Below are positions 8,218-15,416 of a stretch of 16,658 nucleotides of DNA, piece after piece. Every line of letters starts with the position of its first letter. Positions within the stretch are counted from its first letter, which is position 1. The notes under the pieces were generated by a model. That model was not told where the DNA came from, did not search any database, and saw only the letters and a program-made list of their open reading frames with translations. This DNA is from an uncultured Rhodobacter sp. (GTDB lineage: Bacteria > Pseudomonadota > Alphaproteobacteria > Rhodobacterales > Rhodobacteraceae): contig CALGTJ010000595.1 in assembly GCA_937901435.1 (NCBI GenBank), positions 1-16,658 on the forward strand, given 5' to 3'. A program made the position numbers and the translations under genes.

Positions 8218-9675
8218 TTAACCGCCCATCCGGGCTTCGATCCGTTGGACCACTTGTTCAGACACTTCGGGTTCGGCCAATTGCGCCAGCACCCGCTTTT
8301 TCGCATCTTCCGGCATACGATTGTTGGCCTCGACAAAGGCGACCAGCTTGGCGCGGCGTTCCTGGGTCAGCGCGACCATGGCCGGTGCCTCGGGCACAGC
8401 CGCCACACCGGGCTGGATCGCGCGCACCTTGATGCCCGCCCCCAACAGGGGCGAGCGTTCCGCGACAATCATGCGCCCGCTCAAATCACGCGCGCGCACC
8501 AGAACACTGTCACCCTGACGGCGCAGGATCGAGACTTGAGCAACCTCCAGACGCTCGTCCTCGCCGACGATCAGCACGGAACTGTTTGAATCCACGGCCG
8601 TAGAGGGCAAAGCGGCAACAAAACGCAGCTCTGGTTCAGAGATCTGCACGGTCACAAAATCACCGGGGCGAAAGCCTTTGGCGTCTTGCAGGCGGGCAAA
8701 TATCTGACGTCCGGTCTGCCCCTCACCGACAGAGGCGCCTTCGCGACTGATGACACCCTTCGAGGTCAGATCAACCCCCAGCACGTCCAGCGTCACATCG
8801 ACATCGGCGCGGATCAGCGCGCCGTTTTCATCCAGCAAGCGCGCGTATTCCGTGGTCGAGACGCGGAATGCGACCTCTAACGCATCTGCGTCCACCAATT
8901 GCGCGATACGTTCGTTGTTCTGAACCAGCCCGCCCTGCACGACGCTCACACCACTGAGTGTGCCCGAAAACTCTGCGTAAAGGCTGGTTTCCTTCAACCG
9001 CCGCTCGGCTTCTGCCAGTGCGATACTGCGCCGCGACACACCGTTTTCCGCCTGCTCGACCCGCGCTTCGGCCTGCGCAAGGGCCTGTCTGCGCGACAGA
9101 ACCGATTGCTGCGCGGATGCCTCTGCCAAGGCGGCAGATTCCACTGCATCCTCTGTGCCAAGGCCGCGGGTTTGCAATTGTTGCTGACGACTTAGCGCCT
9201 GCTGACGCAATCCTGCCTGTTTCAGAGCCGACCCGACGTCCTCGCGTGACAAACTGAGCGCCGCAACCGCCTCTCGTAGTTCGGCCTCGGCCTCTGACAA
9301 ATCGGTCTTGGCCACATCAAGCGCGGATTGCGCGTCCGACGGGTCCACCTGCAACAGCAGATCACCGGCCTTGACCTGCCCGCCTTCTTCGAAACTATCC
9401 GCAAGATCGACAATTGTGCCTGCAGAGGTCGCGCGGACCTCTAGCGTGCGCCGACTGCGCAATTCGCCAAAACTGGTCATAACCGGCGTCACAGTGCCCG
9501 GCTGGAACTTCAGGACATTGACCGCAAAGACCCGTTCTCTTGATGGGCGCGATTGCGGTTCTTCAGCCCAGCTTTCCTTTAGCGCGCTATACACCGATTG
9601 CCCGGCATAGGCGAAAAGACCCAGCGTCACTGAAAACAAAAACAACCCAACCAGACTGCGTCGCAAAAACCGCAT
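8218..9675 (-). CDS. RND efflux membrane-fusion (periplasmic adaptor) protein
   Basis: HlyD/AcrA-type adaptor of 485 residues that links the RND permease to an outer-membrane channel. An N-terminal anchor or signal helix spans about residues 7-25. The two lipoyl halves sit near 80-112 (RATSAGTIVDL then GDLLLQVD) and 228-258 (KETSLYAEFSGTLSGV), separated by a long Glu/Ala/Gln-rich coiled-coil hairpin (113-228). A beta-barrel and membrane-proximal domain follow. The last ~54 residues (432-485) form an extra charged helical tail not typical of AcrA. The frame is open back to 9753, but I chose the ATG at 9675: it starts with the positively charged MRFLRRS signal and has AGAAGG nine bases upstream. 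Probably co-transcribed with the permease, whose start is 33 bases downstream of its stop. Confidence 0.93.
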   Translation of the reverse strand: MRFLRRSLVGLFLFSVTLGLFAYAGQSVYSALKESWAEEPQSRPSRERVFAVNVLKFQPGTVTPVMTSFGELRSRRTLEVRATSAGTIVDLADSFEEGGQVKAGDLLLQVDPSDAQSALDVAKTDLSEAEAELREAVAALSLSREDVGSALKQAGLRQQALSRQQQLQTRGLGTEDAVESAALAEASAQQSVLSRRQALAQAEARVEQAENGVSRRSIALAEAERRLKETSLYAEFSGTLSGVSVVQGGLVQNNERIAQLVDADALEVAFRVSTTEYARLLDENGALIRADVDVTLDVLGVDLTSKGVISREGASVGEGQTGRQIFARLQDAKGFRPGDFVTVQISEPELRFVAALPSTAVDSNSSVLIVGEDERLEVAQVSILRRQGDSVLVRARDLSGRMIVAERSPLLGAGIKVRAIQPGVAAVPEAPAMVALTQERRAKLVAFVEANNRMPEDAKKRVLAQLAEPEVSEQVVQRIEARMGG

Positions 9676-9779
9676 ATTTAAAGGCCTTCTTTGGCTATGC
9701 ACATGACTTAGAATTAGCGCTGCGCGCCCCGACGTCCAAGCTGCGCGCATCACATCTTTATATCATACGTGTGAGGCGT

Positions 9780-10322
9780 CTATTTCCGTCGCTCATTTTC
9801 GTCCAGACGCGGAAAAATCTCGACAAAATTGCACGGACGGTGGCGATAATCGAGTTGCTTGAGTAAAATCTCGTCCCACGCGTCCTTGCAGGCCCCCGGA
9901 CTGCCGGGCAATGCGAATAAATATGTTCCCATTGCGACACCGCCTGTTGCACGGCTTTGTACCGCACTGGTGCCGATTTTTTGCATCGAGACGATGGTGA
10001 ACACCGTACCAAAGGCATCGATTTCCTTTTCATACACATCCCTGTGCGCCTCGACACTGACGTCGCGGCCCGTCAGGCCGGTGCCCCCGGTGCTGATCAC
10101 AACGTCAATCTGCGGGTCTTTGCACCATGCGCGCAGTTGCTCTGCGATCTCTGCGCGCTCATCGGCAAGAATCATGCGATCCGCCACCACATGCCCTGCC
10201 GCCTCGATCCGGTCTACAAGCGTTTGCCCCGACTTATCGTCAGCAAATGTGCGCGTATCGGACACCGTCAAGACCGCGATCCGCACAGGGATAAACTTGG
10301 CGCCTTCATCAATTCTGCTCAT
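9780..10322 (-). CDS. moaB: MoaB-type molybdopterin-binding protein
   Basis: 180-residue single-domain member of the MoCF_biosynth (MoaB/Mog) fold, which adenylylates molybdopterin or otherwise binds it during molybdenum cofactor synthesis in the cytoplasm. The signature STGGTGLTGRD (77-87) and the later ALPGSPGACKDAWDE (137-151) are the family's nucleotide/pterin-binding loops. Within the fold it resembles MoaB more than Mog because of its short N terminus and the SDTR motif at 21-24. Its ATG overlaps the stop of the uracil-DNA glycosylase gene as ATGA, so the two are translationally coupled. A 104-base gap separates it from the efflux genes downstream. No other molybdenum-cofactor gene is in the window. 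Confidence 0.92.
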   Translation of the reverse strand: MSRIDEGAKFIPVRIAVLTVSDTRTFADDKSGQTLVDRIEAAGHVVADRMILADERAEIAEQLRAWCKDPQIDVVISTGGTGLTGRDVSVEAHRDVYEKEIDAFGTVFTIVSMQKIGTSAVQSRATGGVAMGTYLFALPGSPGACKDAWDEILLKQLDYRHRPCNFVEIFPRLDENERRK

Positions 10323-11143
10323 ATCGTCCTCAATTTCGCCTGTAGCATCAATAAATCATGCCAGGCCTCGCGTTTGGCCTGTGGGTTGCGCAACAGATAG
10401 GCCGGGTGGAACATGGGCAACGCGGGACGGCCCAAGGTCTCGACCCAGGTGCCGTGCAACCGGGTGATCCCCTTGCGTCCCAACAAGGTCTGACACGAGA
10501 CATTGCCCATCAGAATCAGAATATCCGGGTTCACCAGTTCCACATGCCGCGTCACGAACGGCAACATCATCGCCATTTCCTGTGGTTCTGGATCGCGGTT
10601 TTGCGGAGGTCGCCATGGCAGGATATTGGTGATGTAGATCGAATGTGCAGGTTCGGGGTTGCCCCGCCCCATCGCAATCGCCTCGAACATCCGGTCCAGC
10701 AATTGCCCCGCACGCCCCACAAAGGGCTTGCCCTGCACATCCTCGTCCCGCCCCGGCGCCTCGCCGATCACCATGACCCGCGCGGCCGGGTTGCCATCGC
10801 AAAAGACCAGATTGCGCGCGCCCAACTTTAGATCGCAATGCGGAAACGCCCCCAAGGCCGCGCGCAGCCCATCCAGATCCCGCGCGCAGGCAGCCGAGTG
10901 TTGCGCCACCGAAACCGGATCGACCTCTGGGACAGCAGGCGCAATCGGCGGCGCGACAGGTTTCGAGGGCCTCTGTTGAACCTGTGCGACGGGTTCCGGC
11001 CTCACAGCCGATCCGGGCACCGTCGCAGGCACGGTCGCAGGCGACTCATAGCGGTTCACAGGCACTTCCCCGATCGCCTCATCGACGCCCAGTTCCACCT
11101 GCCATTCCAGCAGGACTTTTGCCTGATAGTAATCCAATTCCAT
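10319..11143 (-). CDS. Uracil-DNA glycosylase, family 4-like
   Basis: Base-excision repair enzyme that removes uracil from DNA. The 274-residue version starts at [19 protein letters not shown], which is where homologues normally begin. A longer frame opens at 11197 (18 more residues) but would run into the pyrB promoter region. After the N-terminal segment comes a Pro/Val/Ala-rich linker (about 35-75), then the catalytic domain with motif 1 GEAPGRDED (127-135), [28 protein letters not shown] and motif 3 [11 protein letters not shown] (244-254). By comparison with the Thermus family 4 enzyme recalled from memory, the Fe-S cysteine in KCRPP is Trp here (PWRPP) and the following ligand is Met, so the cluster is probably absent. 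Divergent from pyrB, coupled to moaB. Confidence 0.9.
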   Translation of the reverse strand: MELDYYQAKVLLEWQVELGVDEAIGEVPVNRYESPATVPATVPGSAVRPEPVAQVQQRPSKPVAPPIAPAVPEVDPVSVAQHSAACARDLDGLRAALGAFPHCDLKLGARNLVFCDGNPAARVMVIGEAPGRDEDVQGKPFVGRAGQLLDRMFEAIAMGRGNPEPAHSIYITNILPWRPPQNRDPEPQEMAMMLPFVTRHVELVNPDILILMGNVSCQTLLGRKGITRLHGTWVETLGRPALPMFHPAYLLRNPQAKREAWHDLLMLQAKLRTI

Positions 11144-11199
11144 GGGCGGCACGCTATACAAGGACGCGACCAAGATAAATGCCTCGCGGATTGCCATGC

Positions 11200-11228
11200 T
11201 TGCCCTGACGCCGTGCGCTTTCTATAAG
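11200..11228 (+). promoter_or_regulatory. Candidate sigma70-type promoter for the pyrB run
   Basis: A -35-like TTGCCC (11200-11205) and a -10-like TATAAG (11223-11228) are separated by exactly 17 bases. This predicts a start near 11235 and a leader of roughly 24 bases before the pyrB ATG at 11259. It lies in the 115-base divergent region between the glycosylase gene and pyrB. The match is four of six for -35 and five of six for -10; no operator or attenuator hairpin is apparent in the short leader. Confidence 0.5.
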
Positions 11229-11258
11229 CGGGAAAACCGGACCGGGGGCTGCCACCAT

Positions 11259-12209
11259 ATGACGTTCCGCCAACACCATCTTTTGGGCATAGAGCCCCTG
11301 CACCCCACCGAAATCACGACGATTCTCGATCTGTCGGATCGTTACGTTGATCTGAACCGCCAATCGGTAAAACGCGCCGATACCTTGGCCGGTCTTACGC
11401 AAATCAACATGTTTTTCGAAAATTCCACCCGCACGCAGGCCTCTTTCGAGATCGCGGGCAAGCGACTTGGGGCGGATGTAATGAACATGTCCATGTCGTC
11501 CAGTTCCGTCAAAAAGGGCGAGACACTGATCGACACGGCCATGACCCTGAACGCGATGCACCCCGACCTGCTGGTGGTGCGTCACCCCCATTCCGGCGCC
11601 GTGAACCTGCTGGCCGAAAAGGTGAATTGCGCGGTCCTGAACGCGGGCGACGGGCGACACGAGCATCCCACACAGGCCCTGTTGGATGCATTGACGATTC
11701 GCCGCGCCAAAGGTCGGTTGCACCGGCTGAATATCGCGATCTGCGGTGACATCGCCCATTCCCGCGTGGCGCGTTCCAACATCCTGCTGCTGGGCAAGAT
11801 GGAAAGCCGGATTCGCCTGATCGGTCCACCCACGCTGATCCCGGCTGGCGCGGCTGAATGGGGAGTCGAGGTCTATGACGACATGGCCGAGGGCCTGAAA
11901 GACGTTGATGTCGTGATGATGCTGCGCCTGCAAAAGGAACGCATGGATGGCGGGTTCATCCCATCCGAACGCGAATATTATCACCGCTTTGGCCTTGATC
12001 CACAAAAACTGGCCTACGCCAAGGCCGATGCCATCGTGATGCATCCGGGGCCGATGAATCGCGGTGTCGAAATCGACGGCACGCTGGCCGACGACATCAA
12101 CCGCTCTGTCATTCAAGAGCAGGTGGAAATGGGCGTTGCCGTGCGTATGGCGGCGATGGATCTGCTCGCACAGAATATGCGCGCACGTCAGACAGAGAGG
12201 GCCTTATGA
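11259..12209 (+). CDS. pyrB: Aspartate carbamoyltransferase catalytic subunit
   Basis: Condenses carbamoyl phosphate with aspartate to N-carbamoyl-aspartate, the first committed step of pyrimidine synthesis. The protein has 316 residues, close to a plain catalytic chain without the N-terminal extension of Pseudomonas PyrB. The carbamoyl-phosphate loop FFENSTRT (52-59), SSSVKKGET (81-89), [14 protein letters not shown] (134-147), the aspartate-site MLRLQKER (221-228) and [12 protein letters not shown] (261-272) are all intact, so it should be active. The frame is open back to 11142, but the homologous part begins at [14 protein letters not shown] and the candidate promoter lies between the two starts. 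No pyrI regulatory chain follows. Its stop overlaps the next start as ATGA. Confidence 0.96.
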   Translation: MTFRQHHLLGIEPLHPTEITTILDLSDRYVDLNRQSVKRADTLAGLTQINMFFENSTRTQASFEIAGKRLGADVMNMSMSSSSVKKGETLIDTAMTLNAMHPDLLVVRHPHSGAVNLLAEKVNCAVLNAGDGRHEHPTQALLDALTIRRAKGRLHRLNIAICGDIAHSRVARSNILLLGKMESRIRLIGPPTLIPAGAAEWGVEVYDDMAEGLKDVDVVMMLRLQKERMDGGFIPSEREYYHRFGLDPQKLAYAKADAIVMHPGPMNRGVEIDGTLADDINRSVIQEQVEMGVAVRMAAMDLLAQNMRARQTERAL

Positions 12210-12760
12210 GCACGCAACAGATCGACAAGACCGACATGACCGTTCCTGCAGGATGGGAGGGCATTCTTGATCCGGGCGAAAAGATCCTGTGGCAGGGGCG
12301 GCCCGACGGTCAGGTTGCCTTTAAGATCGGCCATATCTTTACCTTTATCTTCGGTCTGTTTTTTGCAGGCTTCGCCGTGTTCTGGATGGTGATGGCCAGT
12401 CAGGCGGGCGGATTTTTCTGGATGTTCGGGCTGATCCATTTTGGTGTCGGCGTGTCGTTAAGCATTGGCCCCCCGTTTTACAGCGCATGGAAACGGCGGC
12501 ACACATGGTACTCGCTGACCAACAAACGCGGTTTCATCGCCACGGACACGCCTTTCTTGCGGCGCAAGTTGGCAAGCTATCCGATCACCCCTGACACAGC
12601 GCTGGGGTATACGGCGGGCACCCCGGCCACGATCCATTTCGCACAAGAATCGCGTCGATCCAAGAACGGCACCTACCAAGTGGATATCGGGTTTGAACGG
12701 ATCGACGGGGGCGAGACGGTCTATCGTCTGATGCGCGACATCCAGAGGGGCGCTTTGTGA
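12206..12760 (+). CDS. Two-helix membrane protein, possibly PH-like domain
   Basis: 184-residue protein I do not recognise by name. A short soluble N terminus containing [15 protein letters not shown] (20-34) is followed by two hydrophobic helices (about 43-64 and 69-94), then a soluble C-terminal part. The combination of ILWQGRPD before the membrane helices and [10 protein letters not shown] (102-111) after them resembles bacterial membrane-flanked PH-domain (bPH2/YdbS-like) proteins; this is inference from pattern only. It overlaps pyrB upstream (ATGA) and the pseudo-dihydroorotase downstream (GTGA), so it is translated as an obligate middle member of the pyrB-pyrC' unit. This suggests a link to pyrimidine enzyme assembly or membrane location, or merely operon hitch-hiking. 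Confidence 0.85.
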   Translation: MSTQQIDKTDMTVPAGWEGILDPGEKILWQGRPDGQVAFKIGHIFTFIFGLFFAGFAVFWMVMASQAGGFFWMFGLIHFGVGVSLSIGPPFYSAWKRRHTWYSLTNKRGFIATDTPFLRRKLASYPITPDTALGYTAGTPATIHFAQESRRSKNGTYQVDIGFERIDGGETVYRLMRDIQRGAL

Positions 12761-14037
12761 CCCTGCTGATCTGCGATGCGCATCTGATTGATCCAGAGGC
12801 CGGGACGGTCAGCACCGGTGCGCTTCGCATCCGTGATGGCGTGATTGTCGAGATCTTTGACGACCCACATCCGCCCGCCGATCGCGCTGAACAGCGCATC
12901 GACGCGGGCGGGCAGTTCCTTGCCCCCGGCATCGTCGATCTGGGGGTGAAAATCTGCGAGCCGGGCGAACGCCATAAGGAAAGCTTTCGCACCGCCGGTC
13001 TTGCCGCCGCCGCCGGGGGCGTCACCACGATGATCACCCGCCCTGACACGATGCCGGTGATCGACAGCCCCGAACAACTGGAATTTGTCACCCGCCGCGC
13101 GTCAGAAGCCGCCCCCGTCAATATCTATCCCATGGCCGCGCTCACCAAAGGCTTTCACGGGCGAGAGATGGTCGAGATCGGCTTTTTGCTGGACGCGGGC
13201 GCGGTGGCCTTCACCGATTGTGAAAGCGTTGTCACCGACACCAAAGTGTTCTCTCGGGCGCTAACCTATGCGCGCTCTTTAGGGGCGCTGGTCATCGCCC
13301 ATCCGCAAGATCCCGGCCTGTCCGATGGGGCTGCGGCGACCAGCGGCAAATTCGCCTCGCTTCGGGGCTTGCCCGCCGTGTCCCCCATGGCAGAACGGCT
13401 GGGACTGGAACGCGACATGGCGATGGTCGAAATGACTGGCGTGCGCTATCATGCTGATAACCTCAGCACATCTGGCGCGTTGCGTGTGTTGAAGCGTGCC
13501 AAGGCAGACGGGCTGAACGTCACCGCAGGCGTCAACATTCATCACCTGACCTTGAACGAATTCGACGTGGGCGATTATCGCACCTTCTTCAAGATCAAGC
13601 CTCCCCTGCGATCCGAAGACGACCGCCTTGCCATGGTCGAGGCCGTCGCCTCTGGCCTGATCGACGTGATTTCCTCGATGCACACCCCGCAGGACGAAGA
13701 GAGCAAACGCCGTCCCTTTGAAGAGGCCGCCAGCGGTGCGGTCGCCTTGGAAACCCTGCTGCCCGCTGCGCTGCGCCTGTTTCATGCCGGGCAACTGACC
13801 CTGCCGCAGTTGTTTCGCGCAATGGCGTTCAACCCGGCAAAACGGCTGGGCCTGCCCGGTGGTCGGCTTGGGATCGGCGCGCCTGCGGATCTGGTGCTGT
13901 TCAACCCGAATACACCGTTCCTGCTGGACCGTTTCAAGCTGCACTCCAAATCCAAGAACACGCCGTTTGACGGGGCGCGAATGCAGGGTAAGGTCCTGAA
14001 AACATGGGTGTCCGGGACCGAGGTGTTTTCGGCGTGA
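12757..14037 (+). CDS. Dihydroorotase homologue lacking metal ligands (PyrC'/PyrX-like)
   Basis: Amidohydrolase-fold protein of 426 residues in the class I (multifunctional-complex-type) dihydroorotase family, started by a GTG that overlaps the preceding stop as GTGA. Overall family features are intact: LAPGIVDLGVKICEPGERHKES (55-76 region), AAAAGGVTTM (83-92) and a C-terminal NPAKRLGL...GAPADLVLF segment. However, the HxH zinc motif is GVK (63-65), the usual YHxxHxST reads YHADNLST with Asn235 in place of His, and the DHAPH aspartate is Met308 (SSMHTPQ). H182 and D154 remain. It is therefore unlikely to hydrolyse dihydroorotate. In Pseudomonas an inactive PyrC' encoded next to pyrB is needed to assemble aspartate carbamoyltransferase, and that structural role is the best guess here. 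A true pyrC should exist elsewhere. Confidence 0.88.
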   Translation: MTLLICDAHLIDPEAGTVSTGALRIRDGVIVEIFDDPHPPADRAEQRIDAGGQFLAPGIVDLGVKICEPGERHKESFRTAGLAAAAGGVTTMITRPDTMPVIDSPEQLEFVTRRASEAAPVNIYPMAALTKGFHGREMVEIGFLLDAGAVAFTDCESVVTDTKVFSRALTYARSLGALVIAHPQDPGLSDGAAATSGKFASLRGLPAVSPMAERLGLERDMAMVEMTGVRYHADNLSTSGALRVLKRAKADGLNVTAGVNIHHLTLNEFDVGDYRTFFKIKPPLRSEDDRLAMVEAVASGLIDVISSMHTPQDEESKRRPFEEAASGAVALETLLPAALRLFHAGQLTLPQLFRAMAFNPAKRLGLPGGRLGIGAPADLVLFNPNTPFLLDRFKLHSKSKNTPFDGARMQGKVLKTWVSGTEVFSA

Positions 14038-14077
14038 CGTCCTGCCTTGCAAGTTTTGACAGCATGGGAAAAACACT

Positions 14078-14662
14078 ATGGCCCTCTTGATCATCGCGGC
14101 GCTTGCCTATCTGCTTGGCTCGGTTCCCTTCGGCATTGTCATGGCAAAGCTGTTAGGTCTGGGTGATCTGCGCCAGATCGGCTCTGGCAATATCGGTGCC
14201 ACCAACGTGTTGCGCACCGGACACAGGCCCGCCGCTTTGCTGACCTTGATCGGGGACGCGGGCAAAGGGGCCGCCGCGGTTCTGATCGCCCGTTGGGCCG
14301 TGGGGGAAAGTGGAGCCGGGATCGCCGCATTGTTTGCGATGCTTGGTCATCTTTTCCCGCTTTTTCTTGGGTTCAAGGGAGGGAAAGGCGTTGCGACCTT
14401 CCTTGGCACGCTGCTTGCACTCAGCTTTCCCGTGGGGCTGGCCGCTTGCGCCACATGGGCGCTCACGGCTGCGTTTTTCCGGCTCAGTTCGCTGTCAGCG
14501 CTGGTCGCTGCCGGTCTCGCGCCCGTGTTCGCGATTTTCTTTTACCATTGGCACGGCGCAGTTCTTGTCGCGATCATGTCTGTGCTTATCTTCGTCAAGC
14601 ACAGCGCCAATATCCAGCGCTTGCGTGACGGCAGTGAACCCAAAATTGGACAAAAGAAATGA
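14078..14662 (+). CDS. plsY: Acyl-phosphate:glycerol-3-phosphate acyltransferase PlsY
   Basis: Integral membrane enzyme of 194 residues that transfers an acyl group from acyl-phosphate to glycerol-3-phosphate, making lysophosphatidate, the first step of phospholipid synthesis in most bacteria. The cytoplasmic-loop motifs are all visible: GSVPFG (14-19), GSGNIGATNVLRTG (35-48), GHLFPLFLGFKGGKGVATFLG (90-110) and FVKHSANIQRLRDGSE (172-187). About five hydrophobic segments separate them, as in the known fold. It begins 40 bases after the pseudo-dihydroorotase stop on the same strand; a purine stretch GGGAAAAA lies about eight bases upstream of the ATG. The next gene overlaps its stop as ATGA. 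Confidence 0.96.
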   Translation: MALLIIAALAYLLGSVPFGIVMAKLLGLGDLRQIGSGNIGATNVLRTGHRPAALLTLIGDAGKGAAAVLIARWAVGESGAGIAALFAMLGHLFPLFLGFKGGKGVATFLGTLLALSFPVGLAACATWALTAAFFRLSSLSALVAAGLAPVFAIFFYHWHGAVLVAIMSVLIFVKHSANIQRLRDGSEPKIGQKK

Positions 14663-15159
14663 TCCGCATCGCTCTTTTCCTTCTTTTTACGGCCCTTCCT
14701 GCCACCGCGCAGGACATTGACGAAAAAGCCCCCGCGATCAAGGCGATCATGGATAGCGCAACTGCGGACTGCGTGAAAAACAGCGACCCGAGCGCGCCAA
14801 AGCCCTATCTGATCGTGCAACCTGCTGCGATCACATGGACCGATCTGGATGGCGGAGAAGAGCGTAACGATACGGTCATCGATTTCAATTATATCCTCTG
14901 CTCGAACACGTATTCGCTCTGGCACGGCAGTGGTGGCAGCTACATGCACTTTGTCCTGAACGGCGAGACCAGCGCCGCATGGAGCGGTGGCAATTGGCAA
15001 GTCATTGAAATGGGGGGCAAGCCCCTGATTCTGTTCGGTCGGCACGGCGGCTATTGCGACAGTTTTGGGGCGCGGGGCTGTGTTCAGGCCGTCGTTGCCG
15101 ATGAGGAAGGCTTTTGGAGTGTGACCGAACCCTTGCCTTTAACGGATCAGTTCGACTGA
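14659..15159 (+). CDS. Secreted four-cysteine hypothetical protein
   Basis: 166-residue protein of unknown function, started by an ATG overlapping the plsY stop. A short, clear signal peptide (MIRIALFLLFTALPATA, cleavage near 17/18) predicts export to the periplasm. The mature part has four cysteines (C38, C81, C133, C141), enough for two disulfides. It is rich in Gly, Ser and Trp in the middle (HGSGGSYMHF, AAWSGGNWQV), suggesting a small beta-rich domain. I recognise no catalytic motif. Its position after plsY suggests co-expression but says little about function. Confidence 0.85.
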   Translation: MIRIALFLLFTALPATAQDIDEKAPAIKAIMDSATADCVKNSDPSAPKPYLIVQPAAITWTDLDGGEERNDTVIDFNYILCSNTYSLWHGSGGSYMHFVLNGETSAAWSGGNWQVIEMGGKPLILFGRHGGYCDSFGARGCVQAVVADEEGFWSVTEPLPLTDQFD

Positions 15160-15416
15160 CAGATCTGGGTTTTCTGAACCAGTTCAGCGCGTTACCTGTC
15201 GGCACCTTCTATGCGGTATCAGCAGGACAACGCTATGTGGTCAGCCGCATACCGTTTGCACAGCAAAAATCATGGAAGCTGGTCGCAGAGGAATTGGGCG
15301 GCCGCGACTATATTAGCCTGAACCTCTATCTGCCCCGGTCCGGCGCATTACTGCGCCCTTGTGAAATGCCCGAACAAAAAGTCACCGACTTTGTGCTCGG
15401 GCTTTCGGTTCAATAG
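15114..15416 (+). CDS. Small hypothetical protein, start uncertain (TTG or CTG)
   Basis: An open frame of up to 100 residues whose last ~80 look like real protein: ordinary amino-acid mix, coherent strands and helices, and a clean end LRPCEMPEQKVTDFVLGLSVQ-like helix. It has no ATG. A TTG at 15114 has GAGGA at 15103-15107, six bases upstream, and is used here, but it overlaps the previous gene by 46 bases. Alternatively a CTG at 15156 overlaps the previous stop as CTGA, mirroring the ATGA/GTGA joints elsewhere in this run, and gives an 86-residue protein starting MTDLGFLNQF. Function unknown; no signal peptide or membrane helix. Its stop overlaps the end of the converging gshA by seven bases. 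Confidence 0.5.
   Translation: MECDRTLAFNGSVRLTDLGFLNQFSALPVGTFYAVSAGQRYVVSRIPFAQQKSWKLVAEELGGRDYISLNLYLPRSGALLRPCEMPEQKVTDFVLGLSVQ

Noticed and set aside
9676..9753. Longer start of the efflux adaptor at 9753
   Set aside because: The start at 9675 has a good AGAAGG ribosome site and places a proper charged-then-hydrophobic signal/anchor at the N terminus; the extra 26 residues would spoil it.
9711..9767. Promoter or operator for the efflux pair in the 104-base gap (TATAAA/TATGAT-like boxes, short CACA/TGTG dyad, repeated GCGCGCAGC)
   Set aside because: No -35 box at correct spacing fits the good -10-like boxes, the one spaced pair (TTGGAC/TAATTC) matches consensus poorly, and the dyad is only four bases per arm.
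11142..11258. Longer pyrB start at 11142
   Set aside because: The extra 39 residues are unlike PyrB, antisense to the glycosylase start, and contain the best promoter candidate.
11154..12116. 320-codon minus-strand open frame opposite pyrB
   Set aside because: pyrB is certain on the plus strand; the antisense translation has the His/Gln-rich composition of a shadow frame and no family features.
14056..14061. Perfect TTGACA upstream of plsY as a -35 element
   Set aside because: At 16-18 bases downstream there is only the start of the plsY coding sequence and no -10-like hexamer.
14064..14090. Eight-residue ORF (MGKTLWPS) overlapping the plsY start as a leader peptide
   Set aside because: No ribosome site, no attenuator hairpin, and such short frames occur often by chance.
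13279..14094. 271-codon minus-strand open frame opposite the pseudo-dihydroorotase gene
   Set aside because: The plus-strand gene is conserved along its whole length and the antisense product shows only shadow-like composition.
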